A stretch of 32,708 nucleotides of DNA from Acidobacteriaceae bacterium (GTDB lineage Bacteria; Acidobacteriota; Terriglobia; Terriglobales; Acidobacteriaceae). Location: positions 8,421-41,128 of the forward strand of contig PKXU01000163.1 in NCBI GenBank assembly GCA_003132445.1. The letters are read 5' to 3'. A program made the translations under genes and the position numbers. Below, one piece after another: positions 32,701 to 32,708 of the stretch. The notes beneath the pieces were generated by a model that did not search any database, was not told the origin of the DNA, and was given only the letters and a program-made list of their open reading frames with translations. Position 1 is the stretch's first letter. Each line of letters starts with the position of its first letter.

Positions 32701-32708
32701 GTTGCACC

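Larger units (their letters stand above)
31297..32708. mobile_element. Edge of an integrated element next to tRNA-Lys
   Basis: The tRNA 3' end is followed directly by a tyrosine integrase gene pointing toward it and an excisionase-like gene behind that. This is the standard layout of an integrative element or prophage at its attachment site. The remaining element and the second attachment copy would lie beyond the right edge, so its extent cannot be given. Confidence 0.65.

Overview
The window looks like chromosomal DNA of an Acidobacteriota bacterium (Terriglobia/Koribacter-like). This is an inference from gene families seen together (a TPR/VCBS/UnbV secreted giant, SYLF protein, MidA methyltransferase, double-permease ABC system, many small secreted hypotheticals), a GC content that looks like the high fifties by eye, and several short GC-rich palindromic repeat families between and inside genes. 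No 16S rRNA or species marker is present.

Layout. 1-7.8 kb: end of a DinB-like gene, enolase, small membrane or secreted proteins, a MidA-type methyltransferase, a 3-hydroxyacyl-CoA dehydrogenase with a tiny coupled upstream gene, and a HAD phosphatase. 7.8-11.6 kb: a hemerythrin-like protein, then a minus-strand ABC importer (fused double permease plus ATPase with an extra C-terminal domain) that has no substrate-binding protein nearby. 11.7-15.3 kb: ppiD-like chaperone followed by malQ on the minus strand. 15.6-18.3 kb: a secreted GH2 glycosidase. 18.4-20.3 kb: a VOC protein and an APC-type amino-acid/amine permease. 20.5-24.2 kb: a 1235-residue secreted TPR + FG-GAP + UnbV protein. 24.3-27.7 kb: rRNA pseudouridine synthase, rhodanese, sugar-porter MFS transporter and a four-to-five-TM hypothetical. 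28.0-31.0 kb: a plus-strand cluster of small envelope proteins (SYLF, holin-like, single-TM proteins) ending in a frameshifted YihY/BrkB gene. 31.2-32.7 kb: tRNA-Lys(CTT) with its promoter, directly followed by a tyrosine integrase and an excisionase-like gene, which look like the edge of an integrated element continuing beyond the window.

The most unusual signal is that palindromic repeats have entered protein-coding sequence without breaking the reading frame: once in the MidA-like gene (4716-4802) and twice in the UnbV giant (21004-21180 and 21814-21888). Each lies between stretches that look like ordinary conserved protein. Relatives of the elements also occur between genes (20441; 5522 and 15359 for another family). 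The pattern resembles the Rickettsia palindromic elements, but the families here look different. The other points worth checking are the single-base frameshift in YihY, a perfect inverted repeat over the probable enolase -10 box, and tandem repeats ending 10 bases before the MFS start codon.

All family assignments are from reading the translated sequence; no database search was run. Promoter and terminator calls are pattern-based.
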